Part shown: positions 12,701 to 23,869 of the stretch, piece by piece
Layout of the letters: each line of letters begins with the position of its first letter
How positions within the stretch are numbered: the first letter of the stretch is position 1
NCBI GenBank assembly: GCA_963924555.1
Contig: OZ004593.1
Location: 3,902,480 to 3,966,479 of the forward strand
DNA: 64,000 nucleotides
Source: Crambe crambe
Taxonomy: Eukaryota > Porifera > Demospongiae > Poecilosclerida > Crambeidae
Direction of reading: 5' to 3'
Notes under the pieces: model-generated
What the model was told of the DNA's origin: nothing
Seen by the model: the letters and a program-made list of their open reading frames with translations, nothing else
Database searches by the model: none
Position numbers and translations under genes: made by a program

Positions 12701-15700
12701 TATCTATCAGTTCCTGCCAATGAGTACTACATTCTGATAGAGAGTCAGGCTCTCTAGGTTGTTCATTTTTTTCAAGGTGTGGACAAAGAATGTGGACGGG
12801 TTACCAGAGCACCTTTTATGATAAAGCATGTGCACGAGGTTTCTGGTTGATTTAGTCCACCGTAGCCCGAGGGATTGTGCACTAAATCAACCAGAAACCG
12901 AGTGCGCATGCTTTATCTATTTTAGATCCCATTTCGCATGCGCGTAGCTACTGTAGTCCATAGTTACAAACATCAGTACTGTTTGGTTTGCTATAGCTAG
13001 CTAATTGTTGTGTCTCCACTTCTTTCTTGAGTTGTGAAATGGCGGCAAGAATAGTCCACGTACCTGCTGATGCTCCTGTTATAGCTATCTATAAATCGGG
13101 GATACTCCCCCGAGCACGAAGGATACAAGTATTTTGTGCCTGCCCAGTCCGAAGATCAAAGAAGGCGGCGTATGAAACACCAGCTTGCTGTAGACCAGCT
13201 AGAATGTTCCTTCTTTTATACTAGCTATTCTCAGAAAAGCTTGTTGGGTTTGAAGCGTGCGCGTGGAATTTTAATGTTATTCATTGACCACGTTGCACGT
13301 TTATAATGACATGATATTCATAACGTTTCAAACCCAACAAGCTTTTCAGAGAGTATAGTAGCCAGCTTAAAAACAACTTCTTCAAGCTGTCTTACAGCAT
13401 TCAGCATAGCCTGGGGATGCAAAAAATTAGTGCACTCCTACAAAATTAGTGCACTCCTACAGAATTAGTGCACACTTGCTGATTTAATGCACATAGCAAC
13501 CACATAGCAACGGGATCTAAATATATTTAACAACTTGATAGCACCCTTAAACCGTTACTTTCTCTGATTGTGAGGGCAGGCATTATATTGAATCATTGAT
13601 GGTTTGTAATTTTTTGATCTGTAGAGCAAGATCATGCTCCTTTTGCAGGAATTGTAGAGGAAATGAATGCATTCCAAGCTTGCAGACATGCATCTTATAA
13701 ATCTAACTACACTACACCTTGAGTAATGGAGTCTATACCTTTTCCAACAAGGAGACAATTATAATGGAGTGCCAATGTTAATAAGGGTATCTCCAGACCT
13801 CAAGTAATCCAGCAACAGTCCAGGTTTTTGCCTCTTGGACAATATTTGATCAATGTTCTTGCATTATATCAGACACAAAAGAAAGAAAAAATTCAGAAAA
13901 TCCTCCTAAATATTCCTCACTCACTGATTTTAATGAGCAAGTCTATGTACAATCAATAAAGAATGTGATTAACCAGATCTCTAATGCCATATTTGACATT
14001 GTTCTTGAAATTATATGTTTCTGAAGAGGCCTAGCTATAACATGGGCATAGCCAGGGGTGGTTCGGTCTTTTTTCAAAATATTTTAAGCGCGAGCACGCG
14101 CTATGCGCATACGCGCGTTCGTGAACTCAAAGCAAGAGAGAAACGAGTGAGGCAACCCTCTTATTATTTTCATCCAGAAAAGGTCAGTTTTACTTAGAAC
14201 TCTGCCCTACTGAGCAGTTAGTGGCTTAGTGCCACCTGAGATTATGACTATAAAGTATAAATCTTGCTGTAAAAACTGTACAGGTAGCTAGCAGATTGTA
14301 GAAGTGGTACCATATTCATACTTTCCCTGCCTTCATATGCTACATTGCAGCTGCTAGCTAAGTCATTGTTTTGTTTATAATTTTAAAAACATCGCGATAT
14401 CGGTTATAAAAAAGGGTGTGGTTATAGAAAAGTGGGCATGGTCTGGCCAAAAAACTTTCCCCCTATCAAAAAAATCTGGCTACGGGCCTGGGGAGTACTG
14501 CATACACAAATAATGAAGGGGACTAAGGCCACTATTAATAGAATGATTGTTTCCTGTCCACCGCCCGCGTATTGAAAATGTCACCGCATCAAAAATTATT
14601 AGCGCCTGCCATTGCTCATGCGCGCAGTAGAGCGCGCACATTTGGCTTCACATGTGTGGTGAATGATGGACAGGACCCTTGAGACAAACAACAAAGCAAT
14701 AATAGAATAATTATAATAACCGCCCGCCCGCAGCACTTGTGGATGTCTTCTTGGACAGGAAGCTAGGATCCTATAAATAGTGGCCTAATCATAATGACTG
14801 GTGTTATGACCGATTTCATTCTCAAGGTAAACTGTTGTGTTTATTGGAATTAATAGCTGATTTTCTTATACTTATTCCCATTGATTTATTTTTGCAAGGC
14901 TTATTTGAACTGCAAAGATTTTTATCTGGATTGGAGTTGCTGAACCATTATCTGAATATCCAATTTTATTTCTGAAGATAGTATCTTGTATCAATTTTAG
15001 TCTCAACAGTGTCTACCTTAGCAATGGTCAGTTGTTTTTCTTCAATTTCTCAGAAATGTTTTTCCCTCACTTGTTCCTCTCTCTTTCACTTTTCATAACT
15101 AGTGGTTTTATGTATGTACACATAAATGCAGGTAGTTACTGGGTGTTTCTCACTGAACTATGTTCACTGGTATAGAGGAATGTGGCTCATTTTTGTATAA
15201 AACTCACTCTTTTTCAAACGAAAACAAAAAACTATTGAAGTTTATGGATTCTCTTTGTTGGTTCTGATGAACTTGGCTGGAGATTACCACTGAGCATCCA
15301 GCAGTGGTCTCATTTCTGCATAACATTCCTGAGCTTACTTGAAACTGGTATAAAAAATTTATGCTAAATAAAAAGGCCATGTAGGGTTAGTCTGTACTTT
15401 AACAGTTTCTGTCAACAAAAGTCAAAAATTATGCTGCCTTCAATAATAATTCCTCCACCAAGCTGCTTTAATTGTTCATGTCAGTATAAAAATGTTCTGC
15501 TTGGTTTAGGCAGTGATGTTGGGATTATCATTGAAGGCAGCATAATTTTTGATTTTTGTTGACAGAAACTGTTAAAGTACAGACTAACCCTACATGGCCT
15601 TTTTATTTAGCATAAATTTTTTCCTTTCACTTGTTTATTTACTTTTTATACGACCTGAATATTGTTTTCAAGTGGTTGGTACACGCGTACGTGCACATGA

Positions 15701-18700
15701 TAGTGACAGACGCGCACGCATAACAAATGATGTCATTTTTAAATGGCTGACATAGTGAAAAGTCGTTCGATATGAGTGATTATTTTGAAGGGAATCTGTG
15801 GATATAACGATGGTAAAAGCACATTGTGTGGTTATAACTGCACAAGTTGATATGAATTTCATTGTCATATGTGAAAGGATCATGGAGTTACAGCCATCAA
15901 AGAAGATGAATCTGATGAACGAATCATAAAAATTTTAGATTTAGGTGGCGGCTGGTGCCGATCGTTGACGCTGTTCTGGAGGAGTTTGAGCAGTCATATC
16001 ATCTTCTCCATTGTTTTCCAGATGTAAGAACTTTAGTTGAGCCTGTAACAAGAATAGTTTGTATTGTTCTAATGAGAGAAGCCACGCCTAACCCTACATA
16101 GAGTGCTACCGCACTCTCTGATATAGGGATTGTTGGCTGGATATACAGAACAAAGATTATTTCATCCCTACCCTTGTTTGCTTACTTTGTAGCAATGATC
16201 ATCCCTACATTTTATTTATTTATTTATTTATCTTCACAGAAATATTTTAAAAATCTAGGCGTACCATAAGGAAGTTATTGTAGGACATGAAATTTCTCAA
16301 CAGCTATTATATGATCTCTACCATCAATAATATACATGGTGATGATAACATGAGAAGTTGTGCCGAGACATTCTACGTAAAAGACTAACTTGTTTCACTT
16401 CCTACTATAAAAACCATGTACACAATTTACACATTGGTCAATTCAGGTTTCTGTATATTATCATATCATACATGCATGCATGCGGTGTCTATTAAAGGAG
16501 TTACTTGTACAAAATCCTCTGCTAATGTGAAAAGAAGAGGATTTGTTTCTGCTGGTACTAATGTTATGGTAGCCAAGTGGAGAAAGTATTTATCCAAAAT
16601 CATAGTTATCATATCCTATCATATCACCATCTTCTTGCAAAAAATTGCACTTGTAGTTTGTAATTACACTCCCTACTGCATATTTGCAGTTTGCAAACGA
16701 AAAAGAAGAAAGCCACAGTTCTCCAGAATTCTTTGTTATAAAGTGCTTAGGTTTGAAGTGCTTATTGAAGTTAAGGCCACAGTGGAATCTCAGTATAACA
16801 GACCAGAGAGTGTTCAGAATACTGTATACTGAATTTTTGGTATTTTAAAAATTATTTTTTATTCGCTGGGTAGGCAACAAGTTATTTTTTGTTAAATCTG
16901 TCTGTAATGTGTTATGTTAAAGGCTTTTGCTCACTGCTGTGTTTTACCACATTATTTGCATAGTAGATAGAGGCAGTTTGACAAATGCCTTCTTCCATAG
17001 GAAGACTCTGTGAAGAAAGCTGGTGTGGAAGCCCTTCAGCGAGCTTGCTAGCTAGTGGATTTAGCTGTACTTAATTAAGTTCCATCATGTGCATGCGTTA
17101 TTATTATGATGTCATTAAAATTTGGGGTAAAGTTCTAATTTGTCCTGCACTTTGCTGGTGAGATGTCTGGTTAAGTGAGTTCTGTTATACTGAGATTCCA
17201 CTGTACTCACTTATTGTAGCTAGGGAGTGTACATGCTAGCATAGTTATTACTGTAGTAGAATTTTCAGGCATTCTGTTCTTAATAATTTAAGGTTCCCTG
17301 AAGCTGTAATGAAGGCTCTCATGGACTTCGTGTGCATATTTCCTTCATCTGCTGGGATAGCATATAGAAATCTTGGCGGCTCAAATGGAATTGTCCACAT
17401 TCAAATGGACAAGTGCATTTTTGTCCCTCGTGATATTGCTTATACTACGAAGTGTGGTGGATTAATGCTATTTAAGAATACAACAAATTTGGATCAGAAA
17501 TTTTGCGATTCTAACTTTGGTGAGTTGTAGTTCTCTACTTTTAGATTACTGATAGTGCCTCTATGATATTCAAGGTGATTGTATCGGTAAGCTGATTACT
17601 AGATACCCCATAATGTTGTCATTCGGTCGTGATGAATTAACTGGCTGGACAGAGTGCTCTAAAACTTCTGAATCATGTGCTTACCATTCTCCAAGTCAAG
17701 AACATTCAGTTGGGAAGTTGTATTTGAAGGACAAAAGACATGTTGCCCTTTCACGTTTAGTACTTCGCTTGTCTTCACGCTCGTCAATCAGGCATAGATA
17801 TATTTATAATCGTTTTGACTCCACCAATATTGTATTACTTCCAAAAAAGAGCGATTATTCACCATTGAAAGTACTTGTGAAAGTTAATAAGGATATTACG
17901 ATACTTCTTCCTGAATTATTAGCGCCCAATTCACATGCATTGGATTGTAATGATATATGGTCCTTGAAGAGATCTTCCTTCTCTTTCGCTCATCCCAATG
18001 CAAGTAGCGCACTCCTCATTGCAAAACTACACAATTATGGGAAGGTAAGTAATACACATTAACTATGTAAGTAGGTAATCCTCTGATGCAGGGAGGAACA
18101 GATTTGACTTTCAAAGTGGAGTGTAGTGGCAATCTTGAGTCAGATGGAGAAATAAAGCAATGGATTGAACCTGTGAGTTTCACCATTTATTTCTGTGATT
18201 GGACCATTAAATGATATTTTTTAAATATTATTTCAATTAGCTATCGACAACAACTGCAAATTTCATGCTGAGTGCTGAACTTGCTAGATTTTTTAGCAAA
18301 GTTAAGCACCTGTGCAAACTGAATATTCAAAGTTATAGGCATCCTGAAATCCCCTGTGTACGGGAAATATATACTTACTATGGATCTTTCCATGACCCAT
18401 GCTTACAGAGAGGTAATCAGAAATGAGTAAAGGTTCTGTGGAAGGGAGCAATGAAAGACAGTGCAATACCTAAGAATATTTTACAGGGCTATATACTATT
18501 GGCTATCCTACTATCTATGGAATTTAGACACTGAAACCGGGGATATTTACCCCTGCGGTGGCATCCAAGTGCAGTGAGGGTACTACTAGGGGTGTTTGTC
18601 AAGGTGTCTCAACTATTTAGACTGTAGCCAATCAAAACAGAGTACCAGAAATTATAACTCTTAGATTGTTTGTAGGAAATTTTCACTGCTCACTGCATCA

Positions 18701-21700
18701 AAATTTTATTTCAAAATATCACTATGAAATTATATTAAGCGTGTGTAGTGTGCACATGCGCTAGCGATTGATGGATAAGTTCAAGATAAGCTTCTGTTTT
18801 CATGAATATCTCCACATCTAGGCAGCAGTTATTGGTGAGCAGCTAGAGTGTAAAAGAGAACTCAGCAATATACATGACAGGTACTCTGTAAAGACGGAGT
18901 ATAAGAAAATGTCTTTTGTGCTTTTTTTCTTAATTGTCACAAGCAAATATTTACAGCTAAAACAAAAATGCTTACTAGAGTAGTGACGTGAAAAAAGGTT
19001 CGTGAACCAGAGAGTTAAGTTACCTCTTCTCCTACTTTCAATAACCACACCCATATCAGCTAACTTTCCCTCCTTTTAGTGTTCCGTTACTACTGCTGTG
19101 ATTAATTGAGCCATTATGCCATTCTGAAATATCTCAAGAATTATATTATCTCACAAGGAGTGAATTATGGATAGTTAGCTTAAGTTGGAAGATATGGGTG
19201 GGTGTGGTTATTGATATTAGGATGAGTAAGAAGTCACTTAATCATCTTGTTCATGAACTTCACATACGACCACATTTCCACAATACAAGCAGCTGATTAT
19301 GACCTAGCTTAGCTATTAAATACCGATGATAGTTAAAGCTGACTAGGTACTCACCTGAACCACATAATGCCTGTACACACTTCTTAGCAGAGTCTGTCTG
19401 CAATCAAGGCTTCCCACTACAGGAGAGAGCTAAAGAACTCTGCTTACACATGTTCTTAGATGAAGATCATAGAGATGGTAGTACAATTTCTGACCTGAAA
19501 CGAAGTGGAGTTAGGTGCTCTAAGTTAATAGCATGAAGAAGGACAAAGTTGCTTTAGAGATCCGTGATGGCAACGAAGCGCTGGGAAGAAATGTGCTTTG
19601 ATTATTTACATTATAATTAGATTACACTTTCTTCTTTTTTTCTACTTGTTTTTTTTTTGTTTTTTGTTTTTTATGCATAGCCATGTGATTATTCTTCTTT
19701 TTTTTTTTTGGTTTTTTAGTTGAACTGCCATGGGTGCGTTTGGTGTATTACACTTTGCCACTATCATACTCAAATACGATCCCATCACTAGTACGATTGC
19801 AAAAATTACTTGGAAGGCGTTATAGTCTCCTAAAAATAATAACTGTTGTTCCCCAGATCACCGAAAAGACTAAAGACATGGTAAATAATATTACGATTTT
19901 TGTGCTTGTCCCACATTAGAGAATTATCTGAGGAACTTTGACAATCTTTGTGCTGTGGATTGTACTAGATATTATAAGCATCCTTTATAATTTTCCTTCT
20001 AGATAGGACTATACCGAATTATTGTTACTGTAAAAGTTAGCAAGCTAGTAGGAAGCTGTAAAATTTACCATAAAGCACTCAGTGCTACATCTAGTACCTT
20101 AAATCCACTTTGTGTCATGCCCAGCCCAAAGAAGCCGCTCGAACTTCAAAGCGCATAAAGTTCAAGTGTGCTACAACCCACCCACGCACTGTGCTTTAAC
20201 TCGCCCACGCAGGGCAAGGGCACAGTGCCATAGTTGGGCGGTGACCTAGCAGGGCAGCTAGGAGCAAACTGGCATTCGAAACGCCAGCCTGCACTGTGAG
20301 ACAGCTGCCTTTTATGCTGGCTACAATCTGAAAAGCTTGTTGGGTTTGAACGTGGAATGTGCACCGTGGTCAATGAATAACATTAAAATTCCACGTTTCA
20401 AACCCAACAAGCTTTTCTGAGAGTGGCTAGTATAAAAGACAGAACATTCTAGCTGGTCAGCAGTGAGCTGGTGTTTTGCGCGCCGCCTTCTTTGATCTTC
20501 GGACTGGGCAGACAAAAAATACTTCTGAATAACTATTACATGTAATGGAGCATGCCATTATGCACGTAAGAGCTGTACATATATCGATACATGAGAATTG
20601 GCTCACTTGCTTGCTCATTACAATTACATCAAAATCAGTTGAAGCATGAAGGGTTAAGCCTATCAACAGAATCTAGGAATATTTCACTTGCTTGCTCTCT
20701 GTAAAGTGGTGCACATTGCGCTACAAAATTGTTTGCATTCTGAAGCTAGGATTAATCCAATTTTTTCATTCTTTTCCTAGTACCATTACAGTATACTGTT
20801 AGTCATTTTGTGGACTTGTTTAACTTCATATAATTATATAGATTTGGGCATCAAGATCACTTATCATAAACATAGATTGCAGCAATGATCACATTGTTGT
20901 ATTGGGTGATGATAATTATGTCCCAAATAATTTAAGTGATTATGCGAGGAATCATTTATATTATGAGATCATATCATCCAAGAGGCATATTTTTTTCTTT
21001 TCTTCTGAGTAAGTCTGGTTTGATTTACCTTGCAAATTTTAATGTGTCAATATTACAGTATTTCATTAGAGCAAAAAAAAAATGTTCTGATTTCTTGTGA
21101 CTTGGAGCTTTTAGTAAATCTACCAAATGGATACTGTGTGAAGAAGGCAAACATACTACAAAGAACACTCATCCCTTTCAACAGACCGAAAAAGAAGGGT
21201 GAGTTATTATTGTTATTCTTATTATGGAATACTTCAAAATACATAGCAGAACTGGAGTTTCTTCAAATGATATATACCAAACAACCAACTGAAATCATCA
21301 CTGTAATGTTGGGCTTAGTATTATCTACTTTGACTTTCTGTATTTGTTTAATATCTGGCTATACCTGCAAGGTATCCTGAGACAATAAACATGTAGTAAA
21401 GTTGTGCTAATTTAGTGTACAGTACTCTTTTAGAAGATATTTGGTGAAACATATCAATCTAACTTATTACAAGAAAAGACTAAAAGAAGGTACATTAGTA
21501 ATATCATAGCAACACAACTTTTATATAGTACAAACTTTTCTTGCAGTTAGAGGTGAACATCAAAATTATTGGGATGATCCTAACACCTACTTATTATCTT
21601 CTCCTTTTGGTCCACATTTTATTTTACACAATTATAAATCTACTGAGCCTTTGAATATAGAGAATCTTTCTACCTTCAGATTAGTTGGTACACTCAAGTA

Positions 21701-21938
21701 TAAGGTATGACACTTAAATTTTCATTCTGGCATTCCATATTATATTTTATTTAAGGAGAAAGAACTTTCTGTAATAGTTGGAGAAATTCAACACATATTC
21801 ATTAACAAGAAGGGAACCGTTTGGCTTCATGCTATTAGTGGAGTGTATTTACTGAATGTAGACAAATGTGCTTCTGATTATGTACAAGAAATGTGTGACT
21901 TTCTTAGGGAGAATGGAGTAAAGAATATGAATTTTTAA
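762..21938 (+). CDS. Uncharacterised single-pass (type I-like) membrane protein, 5' partial, 16 exons
   Basis: I do not recognise the family. Exons that fit in phase: 762-1158, 5791-5929, 9822-10145, 10201-10243, 17293-17519, 17575-18044, 18092-18172, 18241-18412, 19720-19880, 20003-20029, 20842-21008, 21059-21198, 21247-21371, 21434-21489, 21551-21704, 21756-21938 (stop TAA). Every junction is GT-AG and the phases agree throughout, giving about 955 residues without a stop. The first exon starts in mid-codon, so the N terminus lies left of the window. The long N-terminal part has scattered cysteines and several N-glycosylation sequons (NLT, NTT, NTT, NAS, NLS), which fits an extracellular or luminal side. 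Exon 13 encodes one hydrophobic span (TEIITVMLGLVLSTLTFCIC) followed by basic residues (CKK) and a ~130-residue tail ending VKNMNF. The 27-nt exon 10 is the least certain. Introns reach 7 kb because of transposons. Large single-pass families such as TMEM131, NUP210 or CatSper subunits were considered, without convincing motifs. Confidence 0.72.
2090..2440 (+). repeat. Inverted-repeat arm A (partner 7400-7770)
   Basis: The stretch from GAGTAGGGATGGCACGGATT through the CATTTTCCAACTTGCTAGCT motif is found again in reverse complement at 7400-7770, about 70-80% alike by eye. A third copy of the inner part lies at 9360-9505 on the plus strand. The two arms flank exon 2 of the membrane-protein gene, so they are two opposed insertions of one repeat family rather than the ends of one intact element. 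Confidence 0.7.
2935..3055 (+). repeat. Inverted-repeat arm B (partner 7080-7165)
   Basis: CTAAATAAAAAGGAAAGTAG and the following GGCTGTGTGCGGTTCAAAAA recur in reverse complement at 7080-7165. The outer part resembles the AAATAAAAAG...GTAGGG ends of the MITEs at 15353, 24388 and 62010, and a related GTTCGTGAACC-AGAGAGTTAAG stretch is in the MITE at 18975. Confidence 0.65.
7400..7770 (-). repeat. Inverted-repeat arm A' (partner 2090-2440)
   Basis: Reverse-complement relative of 2090-2440; it ends in GCCATCCCTACTTAGAGAG, the mirror of the left arm's start. The same GAGAGTGC...TAGGGATGGC signature recurs near 61130, in a NAMPT intron. Confidence 0.7.
9360..9505 (+). repeat. Third copy of arm-A repeat
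   Basis: Shares CATTTTCCAACCTGCTAGCT and CAACCTACAACGTGACAGAC with 2310-2430 and, in reverse, with 7440-7540. It is followed by sequence found nowhere else in the window, so this copy is partial. Confidence 0.6.
11245..12250 (-). pseudogene. hAT transposase C-terminal half (ZMYM1-like type), broken
   Basis: Read on the minus strand, about 12250-12100 gives LCSTRWTFWADSMKSIMQNY followed by EVLLELWDKACSILRDTET, the LC-TRWT block of the ZMYM1-like group of hAT proteins. Bases 11469-11245 encode the C-terminal dimerisation block with NAASERSFSALCRVKSYLRP and MSQERLNHLMLL. Between them the frame changes several times and in-frame stops occur, so it is dead. The N-terminal half (zinc finger and first catalytic residues) is not present. 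Only about 300 of the usual 600-800 residues remain. Confidence 0.8.
12810..12925. repeat. Palindromic MITE-like repeat
   Basis: Two arms, GGTTTCTGGTTGATTTAGT and its reverse complement ACTAAATCAACCAGAAACC, with matching outer parts ATAAAGCATGTGCAC / GTGCGCATGCTTTAT, separated by about 25 bases. The related ATTAGTGCACTCCTAC unit is repeated in tandem at 13425-13475. Confidence 0.75.
13060..13360 (+). repeat. Dispersed repeat with AAGCTTGTTGGGTTTGAA palindrome, copy 1
   Basis: Contains GCCCAGTCCGAAGATCAAAG, AGACCAGCTAGAATGTTCC and then a hairpin formed by AAGCTTGTTGGGTTTGAA and its reverse complement TTCAAACCCAACAAGCTT around TTAATGTTATTCATTGACCA. The whole block is repeated in reverse orientation at 20255-20525. 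Confidence 0.8.
14521..14790. mobile_element. MITE with TAA target duplication (Harbinger-like)
   Basis: The ends GGCCACTATTAATAGAAT...TTCCTGTCCA and TGGACAGGAAGC...CTATAAATAGTGGCC are inverted repeats of about 34 bases. TAA lies directly outside both ends, which is the duplication made by PIF/Harbinger elements. The interior has no reading frame and is CpG-rich (CCGCCCGCCCGC, GCGCGC). Confidence 0.7.
15353..15625. mobile_element. Foldback MITE with ~85-bp arms
   Basis: The left arm AAAAAATTTATGCTAAATAA ... GTCTGTACTTTAACAGTTTC ... TTATGCTGCCTTCAAT is mirrored almost perfectly by the right arm, ending TTATTTAGCATAAATTTTTT. The centre is about 90 bases. The tip sequence resembles the MITEs at 24388 and 62010 (AAAAAATTTCTTCTAAATAA), so they may share a transposase source. 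Confidence 0.85.
18975..19270. mobile_element. MITE with imperfect inverted arms
   Basis: Arms GGTTCGTGAACC, AAGTTACCTCTTCTCCTAC and CAATAACCACACCCATATCA are mirrored by ATGGGTGGGTGTGGTTATTG, AGTAAGAAGTCACTTAATC and GTTCATGAAC. No reading frame. It lies in intron 8 of the membrane-protein gene. Confidence 0.7.
20255..20525 (-). repeat. Dispersed repeat with AAGCTTGTTGGGTTTGAA palindrome, copy 2
   Basis: Reverse-complement copy of 13060-13360, including the hairpin (AAGCTTGTTGGGTTTGAA at about 20333, its complement near 20397) and CTTTGATCTTCGGACTGGGC at about 20490. It lies in intron 10 of the membrane-protein gene. Confidence 0.8.
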
Positions 21939-23480
21939 TATTAATCTTTTTTTGTGTGTAGCAGGTAACATGCCTGCATATTGCTGGCCACAAATTGTTA
22001 CTTGTTGATTGCTTATCAAATAGTAGTCTCGTCAAATAATCAGATATAAGCTACCACCTCTCCAATAGCTACTTTTCATACAGTGACTGGTGGCGACAAA
22101 ATGAGATAAGGCCGCTCACGCTCTAGAATATTTATCGCCTGGACAGAATCTCCAAGCAACAAACACAGATATCAAAGTTTTAGGGACCCCTGTCCCCAAA
22201 TTTACATAGATATGGGGACCCAAGCTTATTTTATCTATAGAGGGTATCTTGACAGCCAGCTCTGGCAAGCTAAGATTTTTACACTAGATTGACCTATTAT
22301 GGCTACTGTAACTGCATATTAATTGTAGGATATCAGCCAGTATTTTAGAAGTGGGGTGCTCAGGATATCAAGGATATGTGTTAGCTAGTCAGTTTACAAT
22401 CAATGTTTGATGTATTCATTCTATATAGCAGGCTAGCTACATAGATATCTTTAAGATTGGAACCCATCCTCATCTACAATCATAGATATGCCCCCATATA
22501 TCTGTAGATATGGGGACCCATCTCAAATGTATGTTTCATATCTCATCCACATATCTAATAATAATAATATCACATTGTATAACATGATGACCTACCTTCC
22601 CGTATTTCAGAGGTGATTCCCCTCTGACCAATAGCCTCACTACATAGCTACACTGTAGATTCAGTAATAGCACCTTAGAGAATGGCTGTGGTGGCTGAGT
22701 CTGACTTAGTTTTAAATTATTATCCAGCAAGCAAGCTGACTCTCAGGCAGACTAAGGTACTAGGTCATGACTCATTGATATAATTTAGGGAATCTTGCAA
22801 AACGCTGAGTATGCATTCTCTGCATGCTTAACTTTTGAGCCTCACCAGAGAAGGTGAATGGCATGCTAATGAGTTAGAACAATAGTAGAATTGTCACTAG
22901 CTAGCTCTTCAAAGCTAAATTGAACGCAATTCAAGCAGTGTGCATGCGTAGTAGCTAGTCACTGGGAGGGTGGTTCGAGGGTGCAGTTCACACTATTCGT
23001 GACATAGCAAACTGCAGGGCCTTGGACTGGGAATCTCCCCTGCTGAATGCACACTTCATCTTTTCCAGCGACTTGCCATTTCACTGTGGAAGGACAATAT
23101 TTCCCAGTGGCTGAGCCGTCTGCCCCACACCCCTAACTGCTCAACATAGAACATTCTGGCCCATTATTTACTCTTGATGTTAGTCCAAAATATTTCATTG
23201 TTATTAATTTTGAAAAGAAAATTGACCTTTGAACTAAAATAAAAAATATAAAAAAGTTGCAAGCTACGCTCCAAAATATCAGAGAGTGCGGTAGTGTAGG
23301 GCTAGGGCTAGGCTAGGGATGACGCAGACGTCCGCGCGCGCCGCCTATAGACTAATACAAAAGTGAAATTCTAGTTCCCCCACTTAGACCTAACAAAAGC
23401 TACTGTGAATGATTATCCAGCCTACTAGAGCCTACTACAATGTGCCATAGACTATAGAGGTTCCAGAATGGACTGGAAAT
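21939..23480. other. Gene-poor stretch after the membrane-protein gene
   Basis: No coding exon or RNA gene seen. Contains two short copies of ATAGATATGGGGACCCA (near 22207 and 22503) and a split copy of the dispersed GACTCTCAGGTCATGACTCA motif at about 22738-22780. No obvious polyadenylation signal could be fixed, although AT-rich sequence follows the stop. Confidence 0.45.
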
Positions 23481-23486
23481 GATTAA

Positions 23487-23710
23487 TTACATCCGCCTTG
23501 CGGTGTTCCGTATATTTATGGTAATACTTACCGGATATTGTATTCTGGGCCGGCTGTTTCCATCAATTAATTAACTGTCTAGTGAATTTCTACAACCAAA
23601 TATGTACCCAAAATGGATAAAAACAATACCATGCTTATATTACAGTATGAGCTGGATTGGTTAAACTTGGTCCTAGAAAATTACACAAAGCAGGTATACT
23701 ATTTGATAAA
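23487..23710 (+). mobile_element. 5' fragment of the Ulp1-PHD transposon family
   Basis: ATCCGCCTTGCGGTG, GATATTGTATTCTG, TAGTGAATTTCTACAAC, CCCAAAATGGATAAA and TATGAGCTGGATTG occur here in the same order as in the reverse complement of 51990-52157, where they lead into the N-terminal exon of the Ulp1-PHD relic. So this is a truncated second copy of that family on the opposite strand; it stops after the ATTACACAAAGCAGGT stretch. Confidence 0.65.
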
Positions 23711-23869
23711 GAAAGGTGTAGTAGTTAGTAACAATGTAGTAGAAAGTTGATATGTAAAACAATTTACTAACATGTACTTCAAGTCCTTAACCACATTAAC
23801 TATGGATGATAGAACTACTTCAGGAGATAAAATTACACAAAGTTTTTATATGCAATTTTAACTGCTAGA

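Larger units (their letters stand above)
10657..14490 (-). mobile_element. hAT-type DNA transposon, decayed, with long inverted ends
   Basis: The two ends are long imperfect inverted repeats: 10657-10975 (CCACGCCTACTTTTTATAAA, TAGCTAGCAGCTGCAATCG) mirrors 14205-14490, and 11035-11105 (AAAACTGACCTTTTCTGGAT) mirrors 14095-14205. The right tip reads, on the minus strand, CAGGCCCGTAGCCAGATTTT, a typical hAT terminus. Between them lies the minus-strand transposase relic at 11245-12250. The middle (12810-13510) holds other repeats inserted later. I found no clean 8-bp target duplication. It sits in intron 4 of the membrane-protein gene, on the opposite strand. Confidence 0.7.

Noticed and set aside
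20003-20160. Longer exon 10 continuing to a stop near 20157 as the end of the membrane-protein gene
   Set aside because: Later exons continue in phase with a membrane span and tail; a donor at 20030 gives a consistent chain, though the 27-nt exon is the weakest link.
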